Shown one piece after another: positions 53,725 to 63,550 of a stretch of DNA of 64,000 nt. Location of the stretch: NCBI RefSeq assembly GCF_021864535.1, contig NZ_JAKJIC010000004.1, positions 1 through 64,000 of the forward strand, given 5' to 3'. Source of the stretch: Oryzibacter oryziterrae. Its GTDB lineage: Bacteria > Pseudomonadota > Alphaproteobacteria > Rhizobiales > Pleomorphomonadaceae. The first letter of the stretch is position 1, and each line of letters begins with the position of its first letter. The translations under genes were made by a program, and so were the position numbers. Below the pieces are notes generated by a model. It saw nothing but the letters and a program-made list of their open reading frames with translations. It had not been told where the DNA came from and searched no databases.

Positions 53725-55971
53725 TCAGTTCCAGCTGATGCGCACGTGCTGCGTATCGCGTGAGGATCGGCCGACGTGGATGTCATAGTCGCCCGCCTCG
53801 CGGATGCGCGTCAGGTCGTCGACCGATGTGGCCACGGAGAAGGCAAGGTCGCCGGCCAGCAGCGTGAAGCTCACTTCGGCGCTTTCGCCCGGCTCCAGCG
53901 CTACCTTGGAGAAGCCCTTGAGCTGCTTGACCGGTCGGCTCACCGAAGCCTTGAGGTCATGCACATAGAGCTGCACCACCTCCGCCGTCGGCCGCTTGCC
54001 CATGTTGGTGACCGAGACCGACACCGTCAGGCGATCGTCGTCGCCCGCGAGCGCCACCTTGTCGACACGCGGCGGTCCATAGGCCACCGGCGCATAGGTG
54101 AGTCCGAAGCCGAAGGGGAACAGGCCGTCGTTGTGCGGCACCTCGTCGGGCATGTCCACATAGCCCGAGGTGAACTTCTGGAAGCGTCCGGGGAAGGGGC
54201 GACCGGTCGGCAGGTGGGCATAGGTCACCGGCACCTGGCCCACCGCATAGGGGAAGGTGGCCGGCAGGCGTCCGGTTGGCGACTGCGCGCCGAACAGAAC
54301 GTCGGCAAGGCCGTGGCCGATCTCCGTGCCGCCGAACCAGGCGACCAGCAGGGCGTCGGCGAGCTCGGCTTCCTCGGTGAGCGCCAGCGGCCGTCCGGTC
54401 ATCACCACCACCACCAGCGGCTTGCCGACGGCTTTCAGCGCCCGAATGAGCTTTTTCTGCGGCTCGGGGATCAACAGGTCGATGCGCGAGGACGATTCGC
54501 CCGAATATTCGCGCGCTTCGCCAACCACCGCCACCACCACATCGGATTGGCCGGCGAGGTCCACGGCCTCCGCCAGCATCTCCTCGGCCGTCCGGTCGTC
54601 GATGACAACGGAAAGGTCCTTCCAGTCATGCACGTTGAGCCGGGCGGCCAGCACCCGATCGTCGACGATGTTGGCGCCCTTGGCATGGAGGATTTCGGCC
54701 GCACCGGCCGCAGCTTCTCTCAGGCCCTCAAGAATCGGCACCACGGTGGAGGGCGATCCACTCACCGCCCAGGTGCCGTTCATGTTGACCCGGTCGTCGG
54801 CCAGTGCGCCGATGAGGGCAATGCGGCCCTTCTTCCCGAGCGGCAGCAGGTCGTGCTCGTTCTTGAGCAGCACCGAGGCGGCGGCGACGGCCTGTCGCGC
54901 CACGGCGCGGTTGGCCTCCGTCAACACGCTCTGCGTCGCCCGGCCCCAGGTGATGCGGTGATAGGGATCGTCGAACAGGCCGAGGTCGGCCTTGGCTTCC
55001 AGTACGCGCCGGCAGGCCGCGTCGATTTCCGCTTCGTCGATCAGCCCGGCCGCCACCGAGGCGCCGAGCGTATCGAGATAGGCTTCCGCCACCATGTCGC
55101 AGTCGACACCGGCCTTCAGCGCCAGCCGCGCCGCTTCGGCCTTGTCGCCGGCCACCGCATGCGCGATCAGCTCCTGCACGCCGGTATAGTCGGCCACCAC
55201 CAGTCCGCGGAAGCCGAGACCCTGTCGCAGCACCCGCTGGATCAGCGTGGCATTGGCATGCATGGGCGTGCCGTTCAGCGTGTTGAAGGCCGCCATCACC
55301 GAACCGGCACCCGCCTTCACGCCCGCAGCGAAGGGCGGCAGGTAGATGTCGTGCAGCGTCGCCGGGCTCATGTCGACGGCGTCATAGTCGCGTCCGCCGA
55401 CGGCGCCGCCATAGCCGACATAATGCTTGAGGCAGGCCATCACCGAGGTCGGCGCGGAGAGGTCCGATCCCTGGAAACCGCGCACCATGGCCTCGGCATA
55501 GCGGGAGGCGAGGACCGGGTCCTCGCCCGGGCTCTCGGCGATGCGGCCCCAGCGCGGCTCTCGGCAGACGTCCACCATCGGTGCGTAGACCTGGTCGATG
55601 CCGATCGAGCTTGCTTCCACGGCGGCAATGCGCGCCGTCTCTTCCACCAGCTTCATGTCCCAGGAGGCAGCCAGCGCCAGCGGCAGCGGGAAGATCGTCT
55701 TCTGACCGTGGATCACGTCCTCGGCAAACATCAGCGGGATCTTCAATCGCGACTGGGCTGCGAGGTCCTGAAACACCCGCACCGCCTCGGCCGACTTCAC
55801 CCCGAAGATGGCGCCGATCCGGCCTGTCTTGATCTTGTCGGCCACGTCGGTGTTGACCACCGTGCCGGTCAGCGTCTCGCCGCCGGGCGTGACGAGGTTC
55901 AGCTGACCGATTTTCTCGGCCAGTGTCATGCGGCTGAGGAGGTCGTCGATGAAGGCGATGGACTTGGGCAT
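53725..55971 (-). CDS. GH3 beta-glucosidase (BglX-like), second copy
   Basis: A 748-residue GH3 enzyme without signal peptide. It has MTLAEKIGQLNLVTP, FAEDVIHGQKT, PMVDVCREPRWGRI, MACLKHYVGYGG and the nucleophile Asp in GLVVADYTGVQEL; the second domain has VLLKNEHDLLPLG and VVAVVGEARE, and a fibronectin-like domain ends the protein. It is only distantly similar to the GH3 protein at 42523, so the two are not a recent duplication. The ATG at 55971 is chosen; a TTG at 56010 would add 13 residues. It is the first gene of the operon with the glycoamylase-like and hydrolase genes, 12 bases apart. Confidence 0.9.
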   Translation of the reverse strand: MPKSIAFIDDLLSRMTLAEKIGQLNLVTPGGETLTGTVVNTDVADKIKTGRIGAIFGVKSAEAVRVFQDLAAQSRLKIPLMFAEDVIHGQKTIFPLPLALAASWDMKLVEETARIAAVEASSIGIDQVYAPMVDVCREPRWGRIAESPGEDPVLASRYAEAMVRGFQGSDLSAPTSVMACLKHYVGYGGAVGGRDYDAVDMSPATLHDIYLPPFAAGVKAGAGSVMAAFNTLNGTPMHANATLIQRVLRQGLGFRGLVVADYTGVQELIAHAVAGDKAEAARLALKAGVDCDMVAEAYLDTLGASVAAGLIDEAEIDAACRRVLEAKADLGLFDDPYHRITWGRATQSVLTEANRAVARQAVAAASVLLKNEHDLLPLGKKGRIALIGALADDRVNMNGTWAVSGSPSTVVPILEGLREAAAGAAEILHAKGANIVDDRVLAARLNVHDWKDLSVVIDDRTAEEMLAEAVDLAGQSDVVVAVVGEAREYSGESSSRIDLLIPEPQKKLIRALKAVGKPLVVVVMTGRPLALTEEAELADALLVAWFGGTEIGHGLADVLFGAQSPTGRLPATFPYAVGQVPVTYAHLPTGRPFPGRFQKFTSGYVDMPDEVPHNDGLFPFGFGLTYAPVAYGPPRVDKVALAGDDDRLTVSVSVTNMGKRPTAEVVQLYVHDLKASVSRPVKQLKGFSKVALEPGESAEVSFTLLAGDLAFSVATSVDDLTRIREAGDYDIHVGRSSRDTQHVRISWN

Positions 55972-56074
55972 CTTCAGGCGGTCCCTTGCTGCCGGCGACA
56001 GAGCCGGCAAGGCTGATTCTGATCGTAATATGTTGATATTGAACTGATTTGCGCGGCGTGTCGCGATCCCTCGT

Positions 56075-57958
56075 TCATTCCTTGTGGCGCATGGCCATCA
56101 CGGCGGGGCGGGCGCCGGCCTGCGACACGCGCGGCAGCGGACGCGTCGGCGTGACGATCGGCTCGATGCCGGCGCGGCCGTTTTCGATGTTGAGGATGGC
56201 GTTGTAGAAGCTGCGTCCGAGCGCATCGGTCGGCGGCGAGGGCTCGTGCATCACGGCGATGACCATGGCGTCCGGGCAGCGCTGCTTGATCAGGCGGTGG
56301 AACTCGTTGCGCGCTTCCGGATCGAGCGCGGCGGTCGCCTCGTCGAGGAACAGCACGTTGGGCTGATGCAGCAGGATGCGCGCCAGCACCACCTTCTGCT
56401 TCTGCCCGCCCGACAGCACGTCGTCCCAGCGCCGGCCCTTGCAGAAGGGCTCGCCCATATGCTCGATGAACTCGCCGAGCCCGACCGCATGCAGGATGGC
56501 GGCGATCTCCAGGTCGCGATGCGCCACCTCATTTTCCGGCATGCACACCAGCTGCTTCAGGCTCGCCTGCGGCAGGCGCGTGTCCTGGCAGGCGTAGAGC
56601 TGGCGCGCGCCCGACGGCATGGTGATGCGCCCGCGCCCATAGGCCCACAGACCGTTCATCGCCTTGATCAGGCAGGATTTGCCCGAGCCCGAGGGACCGC
56701 GCACGAACACCCACTGGCCCGGCTTCACGGTGAACTTGGCCACCCGCAGGAAGGGCGCCGCCTCATGGCCGGCAAACATCAGCTCGAGGCCCTGCACGGT
56801 CATGCCCTGATCGGCCGGCTGCGTGTCGTAATAGAAGTCGGAAATGCCGGTCTCGCGATAGAAGGCCTGCGAATCCTGCACCCGCTCGATGGCGTCCGCC
56901 AGCTGGATCACACGGTCGGCGTTGGCGCGCAGGTTGGCGATGTCGGGCATCACCTGGATCAGCCAGGAGCAGTCGTTGATCAGCTCGCTCGCCAGTTCCG
57001 AGCCGGTGATGTAGTTGCGGAAGGAGAGGCCGCCCTGCATGTAGGCCGGCAGGCTGGGCAGGTAGGACACCACCTTCTGCGTCAGGAAGGTATAGAACAG
57101 GTTGAACGACAGGAAGCCCGCCGACACCTTGTTCTGCTGCGCCCAGGTCCGGTCGATCGCCGCATAGTGGCGGCGGTGAATGCGCGCCTGCACATATTCG
57201 CCGTTGGCCGCAGCCACGGGCAGGACGCGCCGCACCAGCATGGCCAGTTCCGCGCGATAGGTGCCCTCGTTGCGCTGCATGGCAACATTCAGCGCTTCGA
57301 TCATCTTGCCGATGCGCAGCGCGATCAGCGTCGACAGCGGCACATAGGTCACCGCCAGCACGAACACCAGAAAGGCGCTGGCATAGGTGCCGAGCACGTC
57401 GAGCCCCTGAATGGCCACCGAATTGGCAATCAGCATTTCGCCGACGAAATAGACCGAGGTCACCACCGAGAACAGGCCCATGGCCATGCCGAGCGTGTTG
57501 CCGGTCATCGCCTTGATGGAATCCTGGATGCGCTGGTCGATGTTGTCGGGAATGTTCGACGGCGCATCGTCTGCGGGGGTGCCTTGCGCCAGCAGGTGAT
57601 AATAGGCGCGCCGGTCGTTGAGCAGCGCCGTGTTGAACTGCACGTCCAGCCACTCGCGCCATTTGCGATGCAGCGTCGCCGAGAAATAATGGCGCAAGCC
57701 GAGGAACACCGACAGTTTCAGCGCCGACAGCCCCACCAGAACCGCGGCGGCCGTCAGGACTTCCTGCACCGCCTGGTCGGCGGGCAGGTCATGAAACCCG
57801 GCGATGGACGAGAAGAAGGTGCCGGAGGCCTGCGCCACCCAGACCCCGCTCTTGCTGGCGGCGGCAGACAGGAGAGCAACGGCCAACGTCAGACCCCAGG
57901 CTTCCTTCCAATGGTCGGAAATCCAGTATGCCTTCAGCAGCCCCCAGAAGCTGCGCAT
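56075..57958 (-). CDS. ABC transporter with fused permease and ATPase (YddA/SbmA-like)
   Basis: A 627-residue ABC protein of the ABC_membrane_2/SbmA-BacA type. Six transmembrane helices lie in residues 20-330 (for example VALLSAAASKSG and YVPLSTLIAL), with LHRKWREWLDVQF and NPDNIDQRIQ-like IPDNIDQRIQDSI between. The ATPase domain (about 390-590) has Walker A GPSGSGKS, signature LSGGQKQKVVLARILL, Walker B VLFLDEATAALD and a switch His (MHEP). This family imports or exports peptides or modified lipids; the substrate here is unknown. No clear ribosome site precedes the ATG at 57958; a TTG at 58012 is possible. Confidence 0.87.
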   Translation of the reverse strand: MRSFWGLLKAYWISDHWKEAWGLTLAVALLSAAASKSGVWVAQASGTFFSSIAGFHDLPADQAVQEVLTAAAVLVGLSALKLSVFLGLRHYFSATLHRKWREWLDVQFNTALLNDRRAYYHLLAQGTPADDAPSNIPDNIDQRIQDSIKAMTGNTLGMAMGLFSVVTSVYFVGEMLIANSVAIQGLDVLGTYASAFLVFVLAVTYVPLSTLIALRIGKMIEALNVAMQRNEGTYRAELAMLVRRVLPVAAANGEYVQARIHRRHYAAIDRTWAQQNKVSAGFLSFNLFYTFLTQKVVSYLPSLPAYMQGGLSFRNYITGSELASELINDCSWLIQVMPDIANLRANADRVIQLADAIERVQDSQAFYRETGISDFYYDTQPADQGMTVQGLELMFAGHEAAPFLRVAKFTVKPGQWVFVRGPSGSGKSCLIKAMNGLWAYGRGRITMPSGARQLYACQDTRLPQASLKQLVCMPENEVAHRDLEIAAILHAVGLGEFIEHMGEPFCKGRRWDDVLSGGQKQKVVLARILLHQPNVLFLDEATAALDPEARNEFHRLIKQRCPDAMVIAVMHEPSPPTDALGRSFYNAILNIENGRAGIEPIVTPTRPLPRVSQAGARPAVMAMRHKE

Positions 57959-58318
57959 GGACGAGACCGGGGTTTTCAGCGCGGCTACTCCCGAACGTGC
58001 CGCCCTGAACAAGGGCGGACTGAATTGGTAGCGTGATCTTCAAAGTTTAAACAAGCATTTAAGTTGATTTCCTTCGCTTTCTAGACAAAGGAATATGATG
58101 AAAATCCCAGTGGGAATCTTCCTGATTTGATTTGACGCAAGAGTTGCTCAGGCATGAGGCGCGCCCAAATGTGCGGCGCACAAATTCGACTTCCGGTATT
58201 CTCTGCAATACCGCTTTGCCGATGGAACCCGCACCGATGCCTTTCCCAAGGCCGGCGGCATCTGCTACAAAGATCGTTCAGGAGTCATGGCTGTGATCAG
58301 CCCATGGGGAGTGTCGAG
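57959..58318. other. Divergent intergenic region
   Basis: The 360 bases between the ABC transporter and lipoprotein starts contain an AT-rich stretch (58030-58140) that probably holds both promoters. I see no convincing coding frame, terminator or repeat. Confidence 0.4.
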
Positions 58319-58669
58319 ATGCGATTGAGTGCCGTTGCATGCCGGGGTCTTGCCGCCTTGGGCCTTGCCCTAGTCCTCTCCGCCTGCATCCCCACCGATC
58401 GTCCGCGGCCCTATGCGCACCTGCCGGCGGTCGAGGATCAGAAGAAGGACATTGCTGTCCTCCGCAATCGCGGCGTCATCAACTACGAGACGGCGGCTCG
58501 CCGCCAGTTCGAGTTCGAGCGCGCCAATTACGCGCTCACCGACGCCGAACTCGGTCTGTGGCACACGGCCTTCCTGTATGCGCGCCAGTATGATCGGCGG
58601 GAGATCACGCTGCAGGACTATCAGGCGCGGATCGCCACCCTCTTCGACGGCTACGCCGTCAAGCCCTGA
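58319..58669 (+). CDS. Small lipoprotein of unknown function
   Basis: A 116-residue protein with a lipoprotein signal (LVLSAC, Cys23). The mature part is mostly helical and charged (YETAARRQFEFERANYALTD, ELGLWHTAFLYARQYDRREI) and of no family I recognise. The ATG at 58319 has GGGGAG upstream. Its last 11 bases overlap the convergent GT87-like gene. Confidence 0.7.
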   Translation: MRLSAVACRGLAALGLALVLSACIPTDRPRPYAHLPAVEDQKKDIAVLRNRGVINYETAARRQFEFERANYALTDAELGLWHTAFLYARQYDRREITLQDYQARIATLFDGYAVKP

Positions 58670-59885
58670 CATCGCCCCGCCGCACGGCGCCGACGAGGGT
58701 CGCAAGCACCGCCGCCAGCAGCAGCGGCGTCAGCGACACATGCGTCAGCATGGCGATGGAGCGGGCGATCAGCGGCAGCACGAACAGCGCGGCCAACAGG
58801 CTCTTCTGCCAGGGCGCAAAGCCCCTTTCGATCCCGTTCAGCGCAAGGCAGGCGATGGGAACGGCCAGCAGCACCAAGTCATAGTCGAGCACATAGGGCG
58901 TCGATAGCGGGATGGCAAAGCCGAGCGCGGCGGCCCTGAGATAGCCGTCTTCGGTCCGCCACCACACGAAGGCCGTCACCACGGCCGCCAGCGCCAGTCC
59001 GGCGAACTGAACGGCATAGGCAAGCGGCAGCGGCGCGCCGAGCCCCATGGCCGCCGAGAACAGGCTGACGATCTTCGGCCATCCCGTCGCCCCTTCCTCC
59101 AGCACCACCGATTGGGTGAGGCTGAGGGACTGGCGGAAGGCGAGCCAGGTGTCGAGACCGAAGGCAAGCGCCGACGCACTCGCCGTCAGCAGCACCGTCA
59201 CCGCAGCCGCGGCAATCGCCGTCCAGGCCCGCGCCGCCAGGAGCGCGACGGGAATCAGCAGGCCGAACTGCGGCTTGTAGGCCATCAGGCCGAACAGCAC
59301 GCCGGAGACGACCGGCCGCCGCTCCAGCGTCATCAGCGCTGCACCGAACAGACCGGTAGTGAGAAAGCCGTTCTGGCCATGGCCGAGATTGGCGAACACG
59401 CCTGGAAAGGCCAGCGCCAGCAGAACCCCGTGGCGCAGGCGTCCGACCAGCGCCCGCAGCACCGCCGCATAGCCGGCCAGTGTCGCGGCCATGTAGAGTC
59501 CCAGCGCCGGCAGATAGGGCAGGCTCGCCAACAGGGCGGCCAGCGCCAGGAACATCGGCGGATAGTGCCAGCCGAAATATTCGTCATAGGGTACCACGGC
59601 CTGTTCCGCCGCCCGGTGCTTCTCCCAGTCGTAGGCGTCGGCGGGGTGGCCCTGCTGCACCAGCACGCCGGCGGCGTAGACGTTGAGGAAATCCGGCCCG
59701 AGCGGCTTGCCGGTCATGTCCACATTGCCGTGGCTGAGCGCCAGCCAGCCGATGACGATGGCCACCGTCGCGCCCAGGAAGATGCGGCCATAGACGAGCA
59801 CGCGTTCGGCCGTCAGCCAGTCGCCGCTGCGGACCCGCGCGAGCAGCGAGACGGGCGGAGTTGGGGCAGGCTGGGCGTTCGGCAC
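58659..59885 (-). CDS. DUF2029 (GT87-like) integral membrane glycosyltransferase
   Basis: A 408-residue polytopic membrane protein with about nine to ten hydrophobic helices. It carries the DUF2029 pattern: an Asp-containing first loop (LGPDFLNVYAAGVLVQQGHP), then YPPMFLALAALLASLP and FANLGHGQNGFL, FGLMAYKPQFGLLIP. GT87 members use polyprenyl-phosphate sugars to glycosylate lipids or glycans in the periplasm. No acceptor can be named. It is divergent from the CitE-type gene. Confidence 0.83.
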   Translation of the reverse strand: MPNAQPAPTPPVSLLARVRSGDWLTAERVLVYGRIFLGATVAIVIGWLALSHGNVDMTGKPLGPDFLNVYAAGVLVQQGHPADAYDWEKHRAAEQAVVPYDEYFGWHYPPMFLALAALLASLPYLPALGLYMAATLAGYAAVLRALVGRLRHGVLLALAFPGVFANLGHGQNGFLTTGLFGAALMTLERRPVVSGVLFGLMAYKPQFGLLIPVALLAARAWTAIAAAAVTVLLTASASALAFGLDTWLAFRQSLSLTQSVVLEEGATGWPKIVSLFSAAMGLGAPLPLAYAVQFAGLALAAVVTAFVWWRTEDGYLRAAALGFAIPLSTPYVLDYDLVLLAVPIACLALNGIERGFAPWQKSLLAALFVLPLIARSIAMLTHVSLTPLLLAAVLATLVGAVRRGDVRA

Positions 59886-60053
59886 GGCGACCTCGGAAAC
59901 GGTGACTTCGGCCCCGCACCATGCCCGACAAAGGCGAATTCTTCGTCAATGGTCCGCCCGCCGTCCGTCTTTGGTCGATTGCGCCGAATGGGTGATTGGC
60001 GGCGCCGATCAGGGGATTTATGTTGCACTGCCGCAAATCGAGGGAGTGCCCCC

Positions 60054-60962
60054 GTGTCCGATCCGATCGCCGAAGTCCGTCCGCGCCGCAGCGTGCTCTA
60101 CATGCCCGGCTCCAACGCCCGCGCGCTGGAGAAGGCCAGAACGCTCGCCGCCGATACGCTGATTCTCGATCTTGAGGACTCCGTCGCTCCCGAGGCCAAG
60201 GACGAGGCCCGTCGTCTCGTCGGCGAGGCCGTTACCGCCGGTGGCTACGGTCCGCGCGAGATCCTCATCCGCATCAACGGTCTGTCCACTCCCTGGGGCG
60301 CTGACGATCTCGCCGCCGCGCTTGCCGCCCGTCCGCAGGGCATCCTGGTGCCGAAGGTGCAGAGCGCGGCCGAACTGGCGCGCCTCAACGAGGTCATCGT
60401 CAAGGCCGATCCCGCCGGCCGCATTGCCCTCTGGGCCATGATCGAGACGCCGCTCGCCATTCTAGACATCCGCTCGATCGCCGCTTTTGCCACTGCGCCG
60501 GGCTCCCGCCTTGTCGGCTTCGTGCTCGGCACCAACGATCTGTCCAAGGAAACCGGCACCGCCATCGTGCCCGGCCGCGCGCCCATGATGCCCTGGCTGA
60601 TGCTGGCCATCGCCGCCGCCCGCGCCTTCGGTCTGACGGTGATCGACGGCGTGTTCAACGGTCTCGACGATGACACCGGCTTTCTCGCCGAATGCCGCCA
60701 GGCGCGCGAGATGGGCTTTGACGGCAAGACGCTGATCCATCCCCGCCAGATCGACGGCGCCAACGCGACCTTCGTACCCGATCCCGCCGAGATCGCCTGG
60801 GCCCGCCGCATCGTCGAGGTCTTCGCCCTGGCCGAAAACGCCGCCAAGGGCGCCCTGCGCATCGACGGAAAGATGGTCGAGCGCCTGCATGCCGACATGG
60901 CCGTCAAGCTCCTGCAGCTCGTCGATGCCGTCGAGGCGCGCGCCACAGCCGTTGCCGCTTGA
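60054..60962 (+). CDS. CitE/HpcH-family CoA-ester lyase
   Basis: A 302-residue member of the HpcH/HpaI-CitE aldolase family, which splits or makes 3-hydroxyacyl-CoA esters such as malyl-CoA or citramalyl-CoA. It shows RRSVLYMPGSNARALEKA, LILDLEDSVAPEAK with the metal-binding Glu-Asp, ILIRINGLSTPW, PKVQSAAEL, MIETPLAILD and DGVFNGLDD. The start is a GTG at 60054 with GAGGGAG upstream. It overlaps nothing and is followed 56 bases later by the DUF1737 gene, a pairing common in rhizobia. Confidence 0.87.
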   Translation: MSDPIAEVRPRRSVLYMPGSNARALEKARTLAADTLILDLEDSVAPEAKDEARRLVGEAVTAGGYGPREILIRINGLSTPWGADDLAAALAARPQGILVPKVQSAAELARLNEVIVKADPAGRIALWAMIETPLAILDIRSIAAFATAPGSRLVGFVLGTNDLSKETGTAIVPGRAPMMPWLMLAIAAARAFGLTVIDGVFNGLDDDTGFLAECRQAREMGFDGKTLIHPRQIDGANATFVPDPAEIAWARRIVEVFALAENAAKGALRIDGKMVERLHADMAVKLLQLVDAVEARATAVAA

Positions 60963-61018
60963 CAAGGCCGGGCGAAGGGCGGCAGGACGATCTCCCACCT
61001 TCAGCGGAAGATCCGTCC

Positions 61019-61225
61019 ATGAAACTCTATCGCTTCATCACCGGTCCCGACGACGCCACCTTCTGCCACCGCGTCACCGCCGCCCTCAACAAGGGCTGGC
61101 AGCTGGCAGGCTCGGCCTCCCTGACCTTCGACGCCGTGCAGGGCCGCACCATCTGCGGCCAGCCGGTGGTCAAGGAAGTCGAGGGTGTCGACTACACCCC
61201 CGACATCAAGCTCGGCGAATGGTGA
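61019..61225 (+). CDS. DUF1737 family protein
   Basis: A 68-residue protein of unknown function. It matches DUF1737: MKLYRFITGPDDATFCHRVT, LNKGWQLAGSASLTFD, and CGQPVVKEVEG near the end. The GGAAG before the ATG at 61019 is a fair ribosome site. It lies after the CitE-type lyase on the same strand and is probably cotranscribed. Confidence 0.85.
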   Translation: MKLYRFITGPDDATFCHRVTAALNKGWQLAGSASLTFDAVQGRTICGQPVVKEVEGVDYTPDIKLGEW

Positions 61226-61243
61226 GACCGTCTTCTCCGCCGC

Positions 61244-62011
61244 TCAGATGGCGGTGAAGCCGTTGTCCACGAACAGCTGAACGCCGTTGACGAAGCTCGC
61301 ATCGTCGCAGGCGAGGAACAGCGCCGCCTTGGCCACGTCTTCCGGCTCGCCGATGCGGCCCTGCTGGGCCGCGATCGCTGCATCGGACACGTCGACACCC
61401 AGTGCCTGCAGCTCCTTCACCTCGCGCAGCCCGTGCGGGGTGCGGATGAAGCCGGGGCAGACGGCATTGCAGCGGATGTTGCGGTCGCGGAACTCCACGG
61501 CGATGGCGCGGGCAAACATGTGGCAGGCGCCCTTGGTGGTGTCGTAGAGCACTTCCATCGGCGTCGCCGCCACGGCCGAGATCGACGAGGTGCAGACGAT
61601 CGACCCGCCGCCCGCCGCGATCATCGACGGCAGCACCGCCTTGGTCATCAGGAACATGGAGCGCACGTTGATGGCGTGCAGCCCGTCCCACTCCTCGACG
61701 GTCGTCTCCAGGAACGGCTTGATGACGATGGTGCCGGCGTGGTTGAACAGCACGGTCACCGGCCCGAAGCGCTCGATCACCGCTGCCACTGCGGCGCCCA
61801 CGGCCGCCTCGTCGGAGACGTCGGCCGCAAAGAAGGCCGCTTCGCCGCCGGCCGCGATGATGTCGGCCACTGTCTGCGCCCCGGCCTGCGCATTGCGGTC
61901 GACCACCGCCACCTTGGCGCCTTCGGCCGCAAACAGCAGCGACGACGCCCGCCCCATGCCCGTCGCGCCACCCGATATCAGCGCCACTTTCCCCTGAAGC
62001 CTGCCTGCCAT
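61244..62011 (-). CDS. Short-chain dehydrogenase/reductase
   Basis: A 255-residue classical SDR. It has the cofactor motif ISGGATGMGRASS (GGxxxGxG), VLFNHAG (NNAG variant with H), the catalytic Ser in CTSSISAV, and Tyr/Lys in YDTTKGA (YxxxK). VDRNA after the first beta-strand suggests NAD rather than NADP. The start at 62011 has GAGGGGATC upstream. The substrate cannot be told; it is convergent with DUF1737 and divergent from truB. Confidence 0.88.
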   Translation of the reverse strand: MAGRLQGKVALISGGATGMGRASSLLFAAEGAKVAVVDRNAQAGAQTVADIIAAGGEAAFFAADVSDEAAVGAAVAAVIERFGPVTVLFNHAGTIVIKPFLETTVEEWDGLHAINVRSMFLMTKAVLPSMIAAGGGSIVCTSSISAVAATPMEVLYDTTKGACHMFARAIAVEFRDRNIRCNAVCPGFIRTPHGLREVKELQALGVDVSDAAIAAQQGRIGEPEDVAKAALFLACDDASFVNGVQLFVDNGFTAI

Positions 62012-62207
62012 GATCCCCTCGCTTTTCTGAACACGACATTTTGCTTCCTCAAACGAAACCGAAATGCCTCGGACTGTCCAGCCCCTTGATTCCTTGGACC
62101 ACTGCGTGTACGAGCCGCGCTTCCCGCTGCGGAGCCGTCTGGTTTTCCGCTGGTCGTCTCGCCGTTGAACGGGTCCGAATCCCGGCCGGCGCCAACAAAG
62201 GTCAGAC

Positions 62208-63125
62208 ATGTCTCGCAAGAAAAAAGGTACGGTCCACGGCTGGGTGGTCTTCGACAAGCCCGTGGGCATGACGTCGACCCAGGCCGTCGGCGCCATGAAG
62301 CGCATTTTCGGCACCCCCAAGGCCGGCCATGCCGGCACGCTCGACCCGCTCGCCTCGGGCATGCTGCCCATCGCGCTGGGGGAGGCCACCAAGACCGTGC
62401 CTTACGTCATGGACGGCGCCAAGGTCTATCGCTTCACCGTTCGCTGGGGCGCCGAGACCACCACGGACGATCTGGAAGGTCCCGTCACCGTCACCTCCGA
62501 TCATCGCCCGACGCCTGAGGACATCGACGCCATCCTCGACGAGTTCGAGGGCGAGATCGAGCAGACCCCGCCGGCCTTCTCCGCCATCAAGGTGGACGGC
62601 GAGCGCGCCTATGACCTTGCCCGCGCCGGCGAGGAAGTGGTGCTCGAAGCCCGCACCATCGTCGTCCATCGCATCGATCTCGTCGATTGCCCCGATGCCG
62701 ACACTGCCATCTTCGAAACCGAATGCGGCAAGGGCACCTATGTCCGCGCCATGGCCCGCGACATGGGCCGCCGCCTCGGCACCGCCGGCCACGTCATCGA
62801 CCTGCGCCGCCTTGCGGTCGGCCCCTTCGCTGAAGAGCACATGGTGACCCTCGAGACGCTCGACGCCGCCAAGGCGGGCGAAGATCCCGAGCGGGTGTTC
62901 GAACTCCTGGCTCCCGTCGACGCGGCCCTGTCGGAACTGCCCGACATCACCGTCACTGCCGACCAGGCCGTCCGCATCCGCAACGGCAATCCCGTGCTTT
63001 TGCGCGGCCGCGACGCGCCGATCGAAGAAGAGGCCATCGCCGTCTATGACCGCGACGGACTGATGGCCATCGGCAAGGTGGAGCATGGCGAACTCAAGCC
63101 CGTCAGGCTGATCCTGCCCTCCTGA
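62208..63125 (+). CDS. truB: tRNA pseudouridine(55) synthase
   Basis: Makes pseudouridine 55 in the T-arm of tRNAs. The 305-residue protein has [17 protein letters not shown], the catalytic Asp in [15 protein letters not shown], and [20 protein letters not shown], followed by a C-terminal PUA domain. It is first in truB-rpsO-pnp, an order conserved in many proteobacteria; a terminator-like hairpin separates it from rpsO. Confidence 0.95.
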   Translation: MSRKKKGTVHGWVVFDKPVGMTSTQAVGAMKRIFGTPKAGHAGTLDPLASGMLPIALGEATKTVPYVMDGAKVYRFTVRWGAETTTDDLEGPVTVTSDHRPTPEDIDAILDEFEGEIEQTPPAFSAIKVDGERAYDLARAGEEVVLEARTIVVHRIDLVDCPDADTAIFETECGKGTYVRAMARDMGRRLGTAGHVIDLRRLAVGPFAEEHMVTLETLDAAKAGEDPERVFELLAPVDAALSELPDITVTADQAVRIRNGNPVLLRGRDAPIEEEAIAVYDRDGLMAIGKVEHGELKPVRLILPS

Positions 63126-63201
63126 CCGGCAAACAATCGCGCTGGCTTTTCACCCGGCTTTGGAGTAGAGAAGCGCCAACCTGATGACCCAGGTTCACCG
63201 A

Positions 63202-63240
63202 CCCGGCTGGACGACATCCCGGCCGGGCCATTTTTGTTTT
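63202..63240 (+). terminator. Terminator-like hairpin between truB and rpsO
   Basis: CCCGGC (63202-63207) pairs with GCCGGG (63222-63227), followed by CCATTTTTGTTTT. It ends 22 bases before the rpsO start, so it may attenuate read-through from truB. Confidence 0.6.
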
Positions 63241-63261
63241 CTGTCTCAAAGGAGAAATCCG

Positions 63262-63531
63262 ATGTCGATCACTGCCGAGCGCAAGGCCGCGCTGATCAAG
63301 GAATATGCCACCGCCGCTTCGGACACCGGTTCGCCGGAAGTTCAGGTCGCGATCCTCTCGGAGCGCATTTCCAACCTGACCGGCCACTTCAAGAGCCACG
63401 TGAAGGACAACCATTCCCGCCGCGGCCTTCTGAAGCTGGTCAGCCAGCGTCGTCAGCTTCTGGACTACCTGAAGCGCAAGGACGAAGCGCGCTATGCCGC
63501 TCTGATCGCCCGTCTCGGCCTGCGCCGCTGA
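63262..63531 (+). CDS. rpsO: 30S ribosomal protein S15
   Basis: Primary-binding protein of the 30S platform that organises the three-way junction of 16S rRNA. The 89-residue product has the S15 pattern: [50 protein letters not shown] and [12 protein letters not shown]. The AAAGGAG before the ATG at 63262 is a near-ideal ribosome site, as expected for a ribosomal protein gene. Confidence 0.98.
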   Translation: MSITAERKAALIKEYATAASDTGSPEVQVAILSERISNLTGHFKSHVKDNHSRRGLLKLVSQRRQLLDYLKRKDEARYAALIARLGLRR

Positions 63532-63550
63532 CCAGGGTCGGTTGAAGTCA

